From assembly GCA_905221605.1 (NCBI GenBank), contig CAJNDS010001313.1, positions 122,001 to 186,000 on the forward strand: 64,000 bases of DNA, written 5' to 3'. A model generated the notes under the pieces. It was not told the DNA's origin. It did not search any database and was given only the letters and a program-made list of their open reading frames with translations. Origin of the DNA: Symbiodinium natans. Lineage: Eukaryota; Sar; Dinophyceae; Suessiales; Symbiodiniaceae. Numbering within the stretch: position 1 is the first letter of the stretch; each line of letters starts with the position of its first letter. Both the position numbers and the translations under genes were made by a program. This document shows positions 47,262-57,160 of the stretch, one piece after another.

Positions 47262-47845
47262 GCCTGCACTGCAGATACCACCAGGGCATCCGCTCCGCAG
47301 GGTCCATACGAGGGAATCAAGCTTGAACGGCACACCGACGCACCCTCGCAACTTCAATCAGTTCGCGAGGCACGTCGAGGTTGACCAGGGTACCAGGGCA
47401 ACAGTGTGAACGAGGACAAAGAAGACACAATCAAAGTGGTGCAAAAGCGTATGACTCTTTAGGGGTTTGGGGTTCAGGGCCGCTTCGCCCCAAGCATACC
47501 TGGCGTCTTTCCTCCGGGCGGTGCTACACATCCGTGGAGGGGACAAAGCTATGTGACAATGGGCAGTCCATCAGCTGCCAAAGCTTGCTCTTATTCTTGC
47601 GGACACACCACCTTCGCAGCTTCTTACTGCGGGCACCATGCGTCAACGCGCTGACCAACGGTGTACTCCTTCGAGTCGGAAAAGGGCTGTCGCACAGCAC
47701 ATACATACACATACAGAATATGCACATACACATCAATACATGAACAAGATATTCAGGCAGCATAAAGCCTAGCGTAGCAAGACTTGATTGACAACGTACA
47801 AGGGGCCATGACAAGGAAGCACATACACACACATTTCCTCAAAAT

Positions 47846-47876
47846 TCATGCACATCCCGCTGGGGGATGTAGCTCA
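47846..47876 (+). other. Hairpin and tRNA-Ala-like 14-mer at the stop codon
   Basis: ACATCCC/GGGATGT (47852-47870) forms a 7-bp stem with a short loop just after the stop. On the plus strand GGGGATGTAGCTCA (47863-47876) equals the usual 5' end of eukaryotic tRNA-Ala through box A. No rest of a tRNA follows, so it is either a fragment or chance. Confidence 0.3.
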
Positions 47877-50800
47877 TTCGGCTTTGAGCTTCTCCAAGAG
47901 GCCAGCGATCTTTGCCCAAGACGACCCATCCTGCAACGCGCCGGCTGAGCTGCAAGGCACATCCTCCATGTGGCACGTGAAGCCATCCGCGACCAGATCC
48001 TCCCACAGACTTGTTTGCTGCTCGTCGAAGTTCATGCACGAGTCGGCGTTGGAGGATGTGAGCGGCTTTCTCAACTCGTAGACCTTGTTGGCCCGCACTT
48101 GGGTGTACGGATCCTCCCCGTCTTTCACCTTGACCAGCTTGAACTCCTTCACCAAATTGGGAATGAGCTCGCGCTGCAGCGCCGCATCGCTCCTTTGGAA
48201 CACGTCGATGGTGCTCTTTTTGAATGACTCGCTTGGGCCTTCCATCGATGTCTGACAGTTCAACTTCGTGTTGTACTCGTCAAACCAACTTTGGACGTGG
48301 TCCAACGTGTAAGGATACGGCACGTTCTTGTCCGCACAGCCCTTGCAGTTCTCCTGGAACATGTTCTGGTACCTGTCCCAGTCGGCTTTGCAGTACTCGT
48401 AGAACTTGTGCACCGGGTGCATCGTGTGGAGTAGAGAGTACTTGTAGGACGCCTCGTCGCCGAAAGCGCGGCCCGCATTTGGGAAATAGCTTGCAAACAC
48501 GCCGCCAGCCCACATCTCGTACTGCACGTTGGTCATGTACACGGGCTGGTCCGGCTGTGTGTCGCTCTTCTTGTGCACAGGCAGCAACTTCATCATGCCT
48601 TGCGCGACCGCCTCCCTGAACTCCCAAGGGTGATTGTGCATGTAGTACCACTGCTTCACAAAGCCGCAAGCGTTAGGGCCAGCAGAGAATGTCGTGAAGC
48701 GCTTGGCATCCATGCCTGTAGCGTCGGCGGTCATGACCCGTCGGAAGTCGCCGTTGATCATGTTCCCCACCTTGTGGGTCATGGCATGGAGCTTGTCGAC
48801 CCGGGGGTCGCCGATGAGCCCCAGAGCCTTGCAAATATGGTCCATGTTCTCCAGCTTCTCCCCGCTGGATAGATGCAAGGTCTTTGCGCTGCATTTTGCC
48901 AGGGTGTCCACACGGTACTCTAGAAGGCCATAGGCGTGCGCTAGGAAGGTGACATCGCCAATGCCGAAGCGACTGCTTTGCTTGATCTGGCAGTCCGCCT
49001 CACCGCTGCCCAGCACGGCGTAGAACTTGAAGGGGTCCTCGATGCCCGCGCATTCGTACATGGGCTTGAACTGGTTCAGCAGCTGCCAGGATGGTGTTGG
49101 GTCTGGGCCCTGGTGGCAGAACCAACACGGCAGGCGTGGGCAAAGAAGGCTCTTCCGCCGAGTGATGATGTAAACCTTGGCAGCGGCATTCTCCAAGCAG
49201 CTCCGGACGTTCTCCACAGCGAAGGCGCCATTGCCCAAGATCGCAGCTCGTGCGTCCTTCATGCGGCCATCGTCCCACACGAACATTCCACCATGACCAT
49301 TGCCCATGCCGTAGCCGATCTGTCCACCACCCGCGATGAACTCGTCCTCACCGGGATAGTCGATGATGCGGCTGATGTCATACGCACCGGGGAAGTGGTA
49401 GACAAGCGAGACCTTGACGTTGGAGGTGGCTGCGCGCATGGCGCCGGTGGTGCCGTAGCCGCCATACCCTCCACCTGCGAGCTCCATGCTGGCCTTGTCC
49501 AGCTTCGTCAAGCCCAGCTCGTAGTAGCGGTCTTCGGCTTCGGGATCTCCGACAATCTTCAAGGTGGAGACCTCCGTCTCAAAGTTGCAGTGCTTTGTGA
49601 AGCCGTACTCCTCAATGCAGTACCGCATGGCGTCCAGCAGCTGTGCCCTGACTGGGTGGTAGTCCACGCCAGTGCCTGCACCCGAGCCGCCCTTAGGTGC
49701 ACCAGGGCCGTCGAACGAGGCACTGAACTTGGCACGGCCTCCGGACTTGGGATTAGAACCGTAGCCCTTGTCCCCGGTGTAGCAATGCTGCTGACCCCAC
49801 CACGGGTTGAAGGCCCCGAAGTCCGTCTGGCATCGCGAGTACTTCGTCGCTGAGCAGTGCCATGCATCGCCCCCTGCCCTGGCATGGCGATCGAAAAGCA
49901 CAATGTTCTCGTTCCTGTGCAGCATGTATTCCATCCCAAGCTTCACGCCATAGAAGCCGCCGCCAATGATACCCACCGGGTGCTCCCAAGAGTGGCGTGG
50001 GTGCTGGAAGTCCTTCAGGCCTTCGACCACGATCATAGCTGGAACTGTGCTGTCGGGTGCGATCTCGCGGCCATCCGGGGAGAGGCACTTGAGGTTGGCG
50101 CCCCTCGTGTAGCTGAACATCTTGTCCACAGCTGCCAGCATCTCCTTCACGGTGGTCTCAGACTCTGCGGGCAAGTCGATCGTCTCGTCCGAGCCCTTGA
50201 TCTTCACGGTCACAGCCTTGAACCTGTTCTTCTTCTTGCCGAAGGTGTCGCTTGCTTGGTCGAGCTGCCCTTTCAAGACCATGACGGGGCAGTCGAACTT
50301 GTGGTAGAAGGCGTCCAGCGTCTCGTTGGCATAGCTTAGGTCTTTTGCCCACATCTTCTTATCCACCTCCTGGAAGGTTTCGTAGTTGAAGGCCTTGACA
50401 ACCTTGTCCGGGTTCGACTTCAGCTCTGACTGGCCATGCTCATTCAGCAAGGGGATGTGGGGCGGCGCGCGGTCCACGACCACCACGGCGGAAGGGCCAA
50501 TCCCATGCTTCACCAGGATTGTCTTCGCAAGCCAAGTGAGCAGCTGACAACCCACCGACTTGCCGATGAAGGCAAAGGGTGCACCCTCGAACTCACCTCC
50601 CTCCTTCACCTGGTCCAGCATGGGCGTAAGGTAGTCGAGGGCGTCCTTGGCCAAAGCCTCGAAATTCTCCGCATACGGCTCGCCCTCTCGAGTGCCATGT
50701 CCTGGCCACTCATAGATGCCAACTTCCATCCACTTCGGCACGCCAAGGAGCGCGAAGCGGAACTCTTCGGCGAGGTCGCCCGGGCCGTAGAAAACGAAAG

Positions 50801-51002
50801 CTCTCATCTTGATTTGAGTGCCGAGGGCGTAGATCTGATCGATCTGGGGAAATCCCTTGTTGCGAGGCATGCCCTTCAGCGATCCGGAAAACTTCTTCAA
50901 TTCCTTCTTCGCTGTCGTGACGCCGCTGAGGCCGGCCAACGCCTCTGTGTCGCCTTCGGCAATCCTCTGTTCGATCGCATCGTCAAGGTCGTCGAAGTCC
51001 AT
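47874..51002 (-). CDS. Type II thioesterase-flavin monooxygenase fusion protein, intronless
   Basis: 1,042 residues from ATG at 51002 ([12 protein letters not shown]); the frame also stays open through the 5' UTR. Residues 66-250 form a type II thioesterase-like alpha/beta hydrolase: [25 protein letters not shown] (family motif PGxxxRxxEP), nucleophile elbow GKSVG with Ser149 (His of the usual GHSMG replaced by Lys148), and [12 protein letters not shown]. The usual late catalytic His is not evident. Residues 262-330 may be ubiquitin-like. Residues 343-376 hold the FAD site [13 protein letters not shown], Asp371 and GGDAW; residues 588-616 hold the NADPH site [12 protein letters not shown]. 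The FMO fingerprint FxGxxxHxxxY is degenerate ([13 protein letters not shown]). Family knowledge links such TEs to clearing carrier proteins of polyketide or peptide synthases, and FMOs to oxygenation of small molecules. A joint role in specialised metabolism is inference. No intron; likely expressed or recently so, since the frame is intact. Confidence 0.85.
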   Translation of the reverse strand: MDFDDLDDAIEQRIAEGDTEALAGLSGVTTAKKELKKFSGSLKGMPRNKGFPQIDQIYALGTQIKMRAFVFYGPGDLAEEFRFALLGVPKWMEVGIYEWPGHGTREGEPYAENFEALAKDALDYLTPMLDQVKEGGEFEGAPFAFIGKSVGCQLLTWLAKTILVKHGIGPSAVVVVDRAPPHIPLLNEHGQSELKSNPDKVVKAFNYETFQEVDKKMWAKDLSYANETLDAFYHKFDCPVMVLKGQLDQASDTFGKKKNRFKAVTVKIKGSDETIDLPAESETTVKEMLAAVDKMFSYTRGANLKCLSPDGREIAPDSTVPAMIVVEGLKDFQHPRHSWEHPVGIIGGGFYGVKLGMEYMLHRNENIVLFDRHARAGGDAWHCSATKYSRCQTDFGAFNPWWGQQHCYTGDKGYGSNPKSGGRAKFSASFDGPGAPKGGSGAGTGVDYHPVRAQLLDAMRYCIEEYGFTKHCNFETEVSTLKIVGDPEAEDRYYELGLTKLDKASMELAGGGYGGYGTTGAMRAATSNVKVSLVYHFPGAYDISRIIDYPGEDEFIAGGGQIGYGMGNGHGGMFVWDDGRMKDARAAILGNGAFAVENVRSCLENAAAKVYIITRRKSLLCPRLPCWFCHQGPDPTPSWQLLNQFKPMYECAGIEDPFKFYAVLGSGEADCQIKQSSRFGIGDVTFLAHAYGLLEYRVDTLAKCSAKTLHLSSGEKLENMDHICKALGLIGDPRVDKLHAMTHKVGNMINGDFRRVMTADATGMDAKRFTTFSAGPNACGFVKQWYYMHNHPWEFREAVAQGMMKLLPVHKKSDTQPDQPVYMTNVQYEMWAGGVFASYFPNAGRAFGDEASYKYSLLHTMHPVHKFYEYCKADWDRYQNMFQENCKGCADKNVPYPYTLDHVQSWFDEYNTKLNCQTSMEGPSESFKKSTIDVFQRSDAALQRELIPNLVKEFKLVKVKDGEDPYTQVRANKVYELRKPLTSSNADSCMNFDEQQTSLWEDLVADGFTCHMEDVPCSSAGALQDGSSWAKIAGLLEKLKAE

Positions 51003-51038
51003 GTTTCCGGAGAAAACACAAAGGAGGAGCAAAAACAC

Positions 51039-51060
51039 CTTGAGCCAAAATGGCTACGGA
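51039..51060 (-). other. Complete dinoflagellate spliced-leader sequence in genomic DNA
   Basis: The minus strand reads TCCGTAGCC, then ATTTTG, then GCTCAAG, all 22 nt of the dinoflagellate leader DCCGUAGCCAUUUUGGCUCAAG with D as T. It sits 36 nt before the start codon. No splice-donor GT and Sm-like site follow, so it is not an SL RNA gene. Confidence 0.95.
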
Positions 51061-51076
51061 ACAAAGGGCATCTGCC
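51061..51076. repeat. Right copy of the putative target-site duplication
   Basis: ACAAAGGGCATCTGCC directly abuts the first base of the leader at 51060. See 47246-47261. Confidence 0.65.
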
Positions 51077-51099
51077 ACAGCAGGTTTTGCCACATTACG

Positions 51100-51134
51100 T
51101 AGCTCAACTTGCTCCTCCTAGCACAACAACGAGC
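51100..51134 (+). promoter_or_regulatory. Likely leader acceptor and 5' UTR of the plus-strand gene
   Basis: CAACTTGCTCCTCCTAG is a pyrimidine tract ending in AG (about 51120), followed by 14 nt and ATG at 51135. It fits a trans-splice acceptor. The 11-mer TTGCTCCTCCT also occurs inverted in the 5' UTR of the retrogene (51022-51032). Confidence 0.4.
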
Positions 51135-51856
51135 ATGAATATCTTCCCTTACTTCATGCCCGACATCCCTGGCCTAAAAGGGATGCACTACTGGATTCAC
51201 GGCAACGACTGGAACCTCTTGAACCCTGAAATCCAGTTGGCTTGTGGGAAGTGCCGGCAAGAAACATCCGCGCAGCAAACTCCAGGAAGAACACTACCTT
51301 GTGCTTTCTGTTTTTGATGCTTACGACTCTTCTAGTGTCGTCCCGTCGCGTACTTGTAGCTTAGCAAAGTTGAACTGACACCCGCAGCAATGACAGGCTG
51401 CCCATGCAACAAGCGCAATTGCTCGGCAATTAATCGGATGCGTTTTCAAGAAAAGGCTGTGTTCAGAGAACTCGCCGCAAGCCTCCCTCCATCATTTGTG
51501 CTTCAGGCCATGGTGCGGAGGTGAATGCGTCCACTGACGCCATGACCTGCATACAGTTGTGCATGTTAGGTTAGGCAACTATTGCGAGTCGCGGATTGGG
51601 CCCCTCCTCTGCCAAGGGTGCATTCGCACACTACGTGCACGACACATTTCACCGAGTGTCAACATCATACCTATCCGAATCAGGCGGCACAGCGGATAGC
51701 TCAGCACAGCGAATAGCCCAATGCCTGTGGGGAGATTTCCGGGATTGGCACGAACAGGAAGACTGTCTTCTCATGCAGGGTGTAGAAGAAATACCTCGGA
51801 ACCAACGGCAGCGCGCTGCTGCGCATCGAGCCGCAGCCAAATATCTCGGGTCGTGA
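51135..51856 (+). CDS. Plus-strand gene start and later exon, unknown protein
   Basis: The first exon opens MNIFPYFMPDIPGLKGMHYW and IHGNDWNLLNPEIQLACGKC, up to about 51265. A later segment, 51600-51856, reads KGAFAHYVHDTFHRVSTSYL, SSAQRIAQCLWGDFRDWHEQ, EDCLLMQGVEEIPRNQRQRA and ends AAKYLGS with a stop. Both look genuinely coding; an intron of about 300 nt is expected between them, possibly with a middle exon. It lies head-to-head with the retrogene, its ATG 74 bp beyond the leader. The inserted mRNA copy therefore sits immediately upstream of it. No family is recognised. Confidence 0.5.
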
Positions 51857-52249
51857 TTCACAGACTCCCACAATGAGGCCACATCATGCCCAGGTGCACA
51901 AAAGTGCTGCCGAAGCTGACCACAAAGGTGTACATCAGCCACCTTGGCACTCTTCTGCTCCCAGGCTTGGCTTTCAGATGCCAGGGTCCTACGATTACCG
52001 GGCACTGTATGGTCATGTCCCATCATGCTACTCATCCAAAATGTGTCGCGGAATGCGTGTAATTGGGTTACATATTTCATATTATATACATGTATATATA
52101 CATATAATATCATCATATGATACTACGAGTGTCCTACACATTCCTTAGGCGCTTGTGCCTCTGACTCTGTCTTCGTTTGAAGATGGTGTCAATATACGTA
52201 GGCAAGGCTTTGCGCAACAAGGGCGAACACCACCTCAATGAATGCAGAG

Positions 52250-54820
52250 CCAAATCAGCTCAAGGTGCGCGCGCACTCGCTCCCCTTCGAGAGTCGCCGG
52301 AGCATCTGCAGGCACAGGGGCAGAGACCAAGGCGGCCTGCGCTTTGCGAAGGTTCCATGTGATTCAAAAATGCCCGGACGAACTGAATGAATAGCTGCCA
52401 TAGAGCTGCTTTGTCCATGAAATGTTGACATAATGTTGACACAGCACCAACACACCCTGGCTGGCCCTGTAGCCTGTTCGACAGACGCTGCATCCTCCGC
52501 AGGCGCATCCTGAATTGGCACGTGACCAGCCTGTGTCAAGGCGGGTCTGGCAAAGGATTTGGGATGGCTGTGGCGGCTTCAGAGCCAGGTAACTTGCACA
52601 TTGCAGTGATGTGCAGTGATTGCAGCCAAGCAGGCCCCAGAGAACACGGTACTTCGCCTGTGGTGCCTTCGCCCGCATTTCTTCAAGGCGCTTGACCTGC
52701 ACGTCAGATTCGGAATCTCACAAGCCAAGGCACGTGCTCTTCAGAGAGCCATGGCAAGTGGCATGCCAAATCTCTCAAACCGAAGTTCGCGCTACGTCCA
52801 GCCTGCTTGTCGCAGTGCTTCATCAAGCTCGCGCCCAGGATGCCTGTCGGCACCTGCAACGTTGAACCATTGAATGTCTGTGAGGCTACCCTGCCCTGTC
52901 ATCTTCTCATGGGCATGTCAGGTGCCGCTGCGGCCGAGGCACACCGAAAACAGGTACCCCGATGATGCAAACCTGATATTGGACGGGAGGGCCAGAGGCT
53001 GCGCTTTCGGTGAGTTTTGCGTGTTGTCTGGGTTCTCGAGGGATTTCGAACTTTTTCTAAAGGCAGGCCTCACTCGCTGCTTCTTCGCTGCTTCTTCGCT
53101 GCTTCTTCGGCTACTGACAGCTACAGCTCTTGCCAAGGCTCTATTATGATGATGACTCGCTGGAAAATCCTCAGAACACGTCTGGAGGGCGCATACTGCA
53201 TGCAGCCACGAGCATCATGTCCAGCATGTCCAGCTTGCTGCCGGGCTTCGCTAAACCAAACTGTTCCCCTTCATCCCCGAAAACATCGGCCAAGGGGTGC
53301 TCCTCGTCAGCTGTTGACTGGGGGCATAGCAGAATGAAACCCGGATGTCCCAGTCTGGCTTCAGCAGTGGTACTGTAGATCAATCCCCATTCTGGATGAA
53401 ATCTCCGGGGTGAGTCTTGCATCCTTGCAGAGGTTGAGAAGGGCGAAGAACATCCTGAGAGCGTGGGAAGGGGATGCATATGCACTATATGAGACAAAAA
53501 ATCTCACACCGATCCGCCAAAAGATCTGCCAAAAAGCCTGCAACACCTACTGGTCTCAACGTTCGGAGGTTCCACTGCTAAGAGGCGGCGATGGCATGAT
53601 CTGCGCACCTGCCCCTGAATTGACAAAATGAGTAGCAGGAGAAATCCAAGTGCAGCGCCCAGCGGCGAGGACGGGATCGACTCGAAGCGCTGCCACGGCT
53701 CGCCCTCATAGGCGGCCGCCTCCCACACCGAAGCCTCATTGGTGCCTGCAGATGCGAGGTGTGAATCTGGCAGGGATGCTCCTGCAAGTAATCGGCCGAG
53801 CATCGGTTCGCCACCATGTAAAGGCCTGAAAACCTCAGCAAAAGGCCAAACAAAAGAACCGGGGCTCCAGACTTCGGCTCATTTCAGCTTGCGTGTGCAT
53901 CTGTTACGTGCAAGGAGTGTGGCATCCCGGCCCCACAAACTTTAGAACCTCAGGGGCAGAGCCTCTGCACTGCCAAGGGGATGAAATTGGGGATGAAATG
54001 GGTCCAAGAGGCATTACCCAGACCACGGCCCCAAACATGAAAATGGTTGCAATGAGGGGGCCGTCCTTTGCAACAAAAATCTGCAAAGCAAATGCGCTTG
54101 CGGAGAAGAGGTGTCGAAGTGCATCATCGGCACAAACAAAAGAAGGAATCCAAGGAATCTCATTACAAACGCAGGCAACGGCAACATGTTCAACAACTAT
54201 TCGGCATGAGGCCTCGTCAAAGATGTCGATGAAAGCGCGGATGCCAGCACCTGTAGCGCTGGGCACGCGGACGGCCATCTCAACCAGACGCACGAGGCAG
54301 ATGGACTGGATGTTGTAGTACCTGGGACCACCCAAAGACGAGAAGCTTGGCGTGGTTTCAAGCGGTAATCTCATGTGGTCTCATGTGCCCTCTCATGCCC
54401 ACAAGCCAACACAGCTCCAAGCGGCTCATCCTCGTTGAAGAGCATGTCAAGCAGGGAGGGTGTCATGGCAATCATGTCTATCCAGGCGTAGGCATTGAGA
54501 AGCAGTGCGACGAAGGGAGCGGCACTGCCTTCGCTGCACCATGCGCATCACAGTTCCCAGTCGCCTTGTCGCCTAGCAGAACACCCACATGACTACCACA
54601 ATAACCTCCCACATGCCAGGCGGCGATAGGCTTTCCACCATGGGTGAGCCGGGGCCGAAAGTGCACGGCACAGCAAACCTTGGCAACTTATGGCAATTTC
54701 GGGCATTGATTCTGTCCTGCTGCGAAGCCAAAGCCGAGCATGACAGCAAAGACCATCACAGTCTGGCCCACCGAGGTGACTAAGAACAGGTGGATACTGA
54801 ACCTCAACCCAACCCTTCCC
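52250..54820 (-). CDS. Multi-exon, multi-pass membrane protein, family uncertain
   Basis: A dense run of minus-strand exons. In order: about 54800-54685 (FSIHLFLVTSVGQTVMVFAV, MLGFGFAAGQNQ, a clear membrane helix); 54490-54370 (LNAYAWIDMIAMTPSLLDML, FNEDEPLGAVL); 54340-53990 (YYNIQSICLVRLVEMAVRVP, AFIDIFDEASCRIVVEHVAV, FALQIFVAKDGPLIATIFMF, GAVVWVMPLG); 53830-53610 (NEASVWEAAAYEGEPWQRFE, PLGAALGFLLLLILSIQGQ); 53546-53400 (LQAFWQIFWRIGVRFFVSYS, MFFALLNLCKDARLTPEIS); 53410-53171 (HPEWGLIYSTTAEARLGHPG, FILLCPQSTADEEHPLADVF); 53080-52920; 52868-52795 (FNVAGADRHPGRELDEALRQ); 52705-52615 (VKRLEEMRAKAPQAKYRVLW); 52508-52330 (VGAVSTLCQHFMDKAALWQL). It has at least four hydrophobic segments. Helix order loosely recalls channel proteins, but no pore or voltage-sensor signature is clear. 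Confidence 0.6.
53078..53112. repeat. CTGCTTCTTCG 11-mer, three tandem copies
   Basis: Three copies of GCTGCTTCTTC. It falls inside a likely exon or intron edge of the membrane-protein gene. Confidence 0.8.
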
Positions 54821-55470
54821 TCTCAAGCTTGATCTCTGCTTTGGGGCTGATCGTCAACACAAACACGCCGACTTTCTGCAAATTGTCCTGGGAACAGGTC
54901 TTGCTGCGCACAGCTGCTGCAGGACCGAATATGGCAGAGTTTTCTGCTTAACATGCGACACGGCAAGAATGGCCCTCAAAGGCCATCGTTCGCAGGCATC
55001 TACAGTAGATCTGGATCACACCAACAAACACTGTCTTTAGGCTTTGGCCTTAACCCTCCCCACATCCTCCTTTGGAGAGACCGCTGAAGGACGCTGCAGA
55101 TCAAATGACACAAGTGCTGCATTCTGCGGAGAATCCTAACAGACTATCCATATGCATATATATATATAGATGTGTGTGTGTATATGTGTGTTTTCTTTAT
55201 TTATTCAGGTATGTATTTATTTATACTTATAGACATTTCTCACTACTTGTGGATGCGACTATCTTTATTTAATAATACTTGTGTGTGTGTTTACTACTGC
55301 TGCTATATATGTGTTGCATGTAATTCATTTAAACTGATACTTATGGGCCATTTATGTAGTTATGTAATACACACACATAGATACATACATACCTACATAC
55401 ATATGTATATATATATACTAGCCCGGCGCGACCTACAGCAAAGGAGATAGGCACGCGAATGCAAGCATCA

Positions 55471-55554
55471 CAAATCCAAGATCCAAGATCCAAAGCCCAA
55501 GCTCCAAGCTATTGAAGGCCAAGAGTCCAGAATCCAAGGTCTAAAGGCCAAAGG
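55471..55554. repeat. Degenerate ATCCAAG heptamer array
   Basis: ATCCAAGATCCAAGATCCAAAGCCC, then looser CCAAG/CCAAAGG units up to the MITE-like element. It partly explains, and so weakens, the 8-bp direct repeat next to that element. Confidence 0.75.
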
Positions 55555-55656
55555 TTGGGATCCTCCCCCCTTATACTAGCAGCCCGTAATCGGGATTATA
55601 GTACTCCCTACGATAATCCCTACGAAGGACTGTTTGTAGAAGGCGGAACATCCCAA
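55555..55656. mobile_element. MITE-like inverted-repeat element, copy B
   Basis: A 102-bp homologue of 25940-26045. The left end is TTGGGATCCTCCCCCCTTAT. The right end on the opposite strand is TTGGGATGTTCCGCCTTCTA, then CAAACAGTCCTTCG. The interior shares GGGATTATAGTA with copy A. GCCAAAGG flanks it exactly on both sides (55547-55554 and 55657-55664), an 8-bp target duplication as made by hAT-type transposases. It encodes nothing. Confidence 0.7.
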
Positions 55657-57160
55657 GCCAAAGGCCGGGAATATCAGGAGATTATGAAGGACAGCTACTG
55701 GGACAGTCGAGCTAAACGAAATCCCTCAAAATGCAGCGACTGAGTTCCGGTTCCAGCCCATTCTGCGTTTAAACTGTCATTTAGTGGTGCAATCGAATTG
55801 CATTAGCTTATTCTGGAATTATACTCAACATGAATATCGCAGTTCAATCTAATAATTAGAATTAGATAGTAAACTCTATTTTTGAAAGAGGTGTACCATT
55901 TAACGATGTCGGGAGAATTAGAAGAGAATGAAGGACAGCTACTCGGACAGCTACTAAAACAGCCGATTGAACACAGCGACCGAGTTCCTGCTTCAGCTCA
56001 TTACGTGCTCAAACCGGCACAGTCTAATACATGCAACTGGTATCCAATCCTTCTGAGGAAGTCAGCTAAGCTTCTTACACTCTTAGCTTATACAACTTTC
56101 ATAATTTCGAGTCTTATTCGATAAGGTCGAATCAGCAATGAAATACTATTTAAGTTGAGACCATTCATGTTCGAAAAGAAAGAATGGAATTTTAGTCTAA
56201 ATGCAATAAATAACTAGCAGCTAGCACCTGATTGTAACAGTTAAGGCGGGCGGGCTTGGGAAGTGTGAAGCACTTCTTGAGTACATGTGGGCTCCAGTTC
56301 TGTATATTCATTAACTAAGCTAATCACGTAAGCTATTGAACATTGGCCAAGAAAATCGATTTTAAAAAAAAACAGTGCGAACCTGATTCAAGGAGAACAC
56401 ACAGTAGAATTTCCCCTAAACGCAATATCTAACTAGGGGATCGCCATTTGATTGAGCTAGAGGTTCACTTCATATTTGACCCGTTATATTATATATATAT
56501 ACGCATATGTATCTATATGTACCTAAACGTTGCTACAAGTAACCATGTGAACGGTTGAACTGCGCAAAATCGAAACACAAGATCCTGATTCAACTGATGC
56601 TATCACTAAACTGATTCAAAACTTGGCCATATTGCTAATTTAGTGAAAATGTTCACTGAACCATCAATGCAATCGACTCCTAATTGGACTTGTGTCCCAA
56701 AATTTTATCTTCAAGAAAGGAAAAAGTGAGAACTCTGTGCGAAAGTGGTGAAGAGCACGGTTTTAGGTAGGGGGGAGGGGGGCTTTCCAGATGGACCGGA
56801 CACTTGCAACACAGCTTACGCGCAGCGACTTCCTTCTGCCAAGCCTCATTTGCCCTTGGGACCCAAGTGCTGAGCTTGCGCTGGAAGCCGAATCCACTTG
56901 TCGCCTTCGCACGTTTGCTGTGCAAGGTGCGATCAACTGGGATCCCGTTTAGATGAGCATCTGTTGATTTCTCAACCTGGGATGTGTGCATCTTCAGTTT
57001 CTTCTTGCACAGTGTAGCACTGTACCTCGTCTTGGGGGTACTGCTGCAGGAATGCGAACATGGGGGACGTTTCAATCGAAGTAAAGTACAATCCTCGAAG
57101 CAATTCTAAGTTGCTGCAGGAACCACACCAAACTTCAGAAAGCGAAGTGCCCCAAAATTA

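Larger units (their letters stand above)
47262..51060 (-). mobile_element. Retrocopy of a trans-spliced mRNA (spliced-leader retrogene)
   Basis: The unit runs on the minus strand from a complete spliced leader at its 5' end (51060), through a 36-nt 5' UTR and an uninterrupted 1,042-codon frame, to about 610 nt of 3' sequence. A 13-16 bp direct repeat bounds it, the right copy beginning at the base next to the leader. Leaders are added to dinoflagellate mRNAs in trans and are not normally encoded at the gene. A genomic leader at an mRNA's exact 5' end is therefore the accepted mark of mRNA reverse transcription and re-insertion (the Slamovits-Keeling model). No poly-A tract remains at the 3' boundary, so that end is less secure. 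Confidence 0.75.
55140..56700. other. AT-rich island with diverged direct repeats
   Basis: Base composition drops sharply from the roughly balanced surroundings. TATATA/GTGTGT sequence fills 55150-55425. Two diverged copies of a unit of about 100 bp (GAAGGACAGCTACT ... CAGCGACYGAGTTCC ... AAACYGKCA) start near 55684 and 55929, and another pair sharing AGAATTT/AAYGCAATA ... AACTAG lies near 56185 and 56406. Short open frames (55555-55743, 55882-56124) follow the repeat and look unlike the neighbouring genes. It could be organelle-derived, viral-derived or an old repeat; none is shown. Confidence 0.55.

Noticed and set aside
48978-49853. 291-codon plus-strand open frame
   Set aside because: Antisense shadow of the thioesterase-monooxygenase gene. 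Its openness follows from the codon bias of the real frame.
51003-51038. In-frame N-terminal extension [12 protein letters not shown]
   Set aside because: It starts at a GTG directly after the spliced leader. The first ATG gives MDFDDLDD, so these 12 codons are 5' UTR and not a signal peptide.
51039-51060. Spliced-leader RNA gene
   Set aside because: No donor GT-containing intron-like half and no Sm site follow. The leader runs straight into a 5' UTR.
50436-51134. Plus-strand open frame upstream of the ATG at 51135
   Set aside because: Also antisense to the fusion gene. Only the part after 51135 has independent support.
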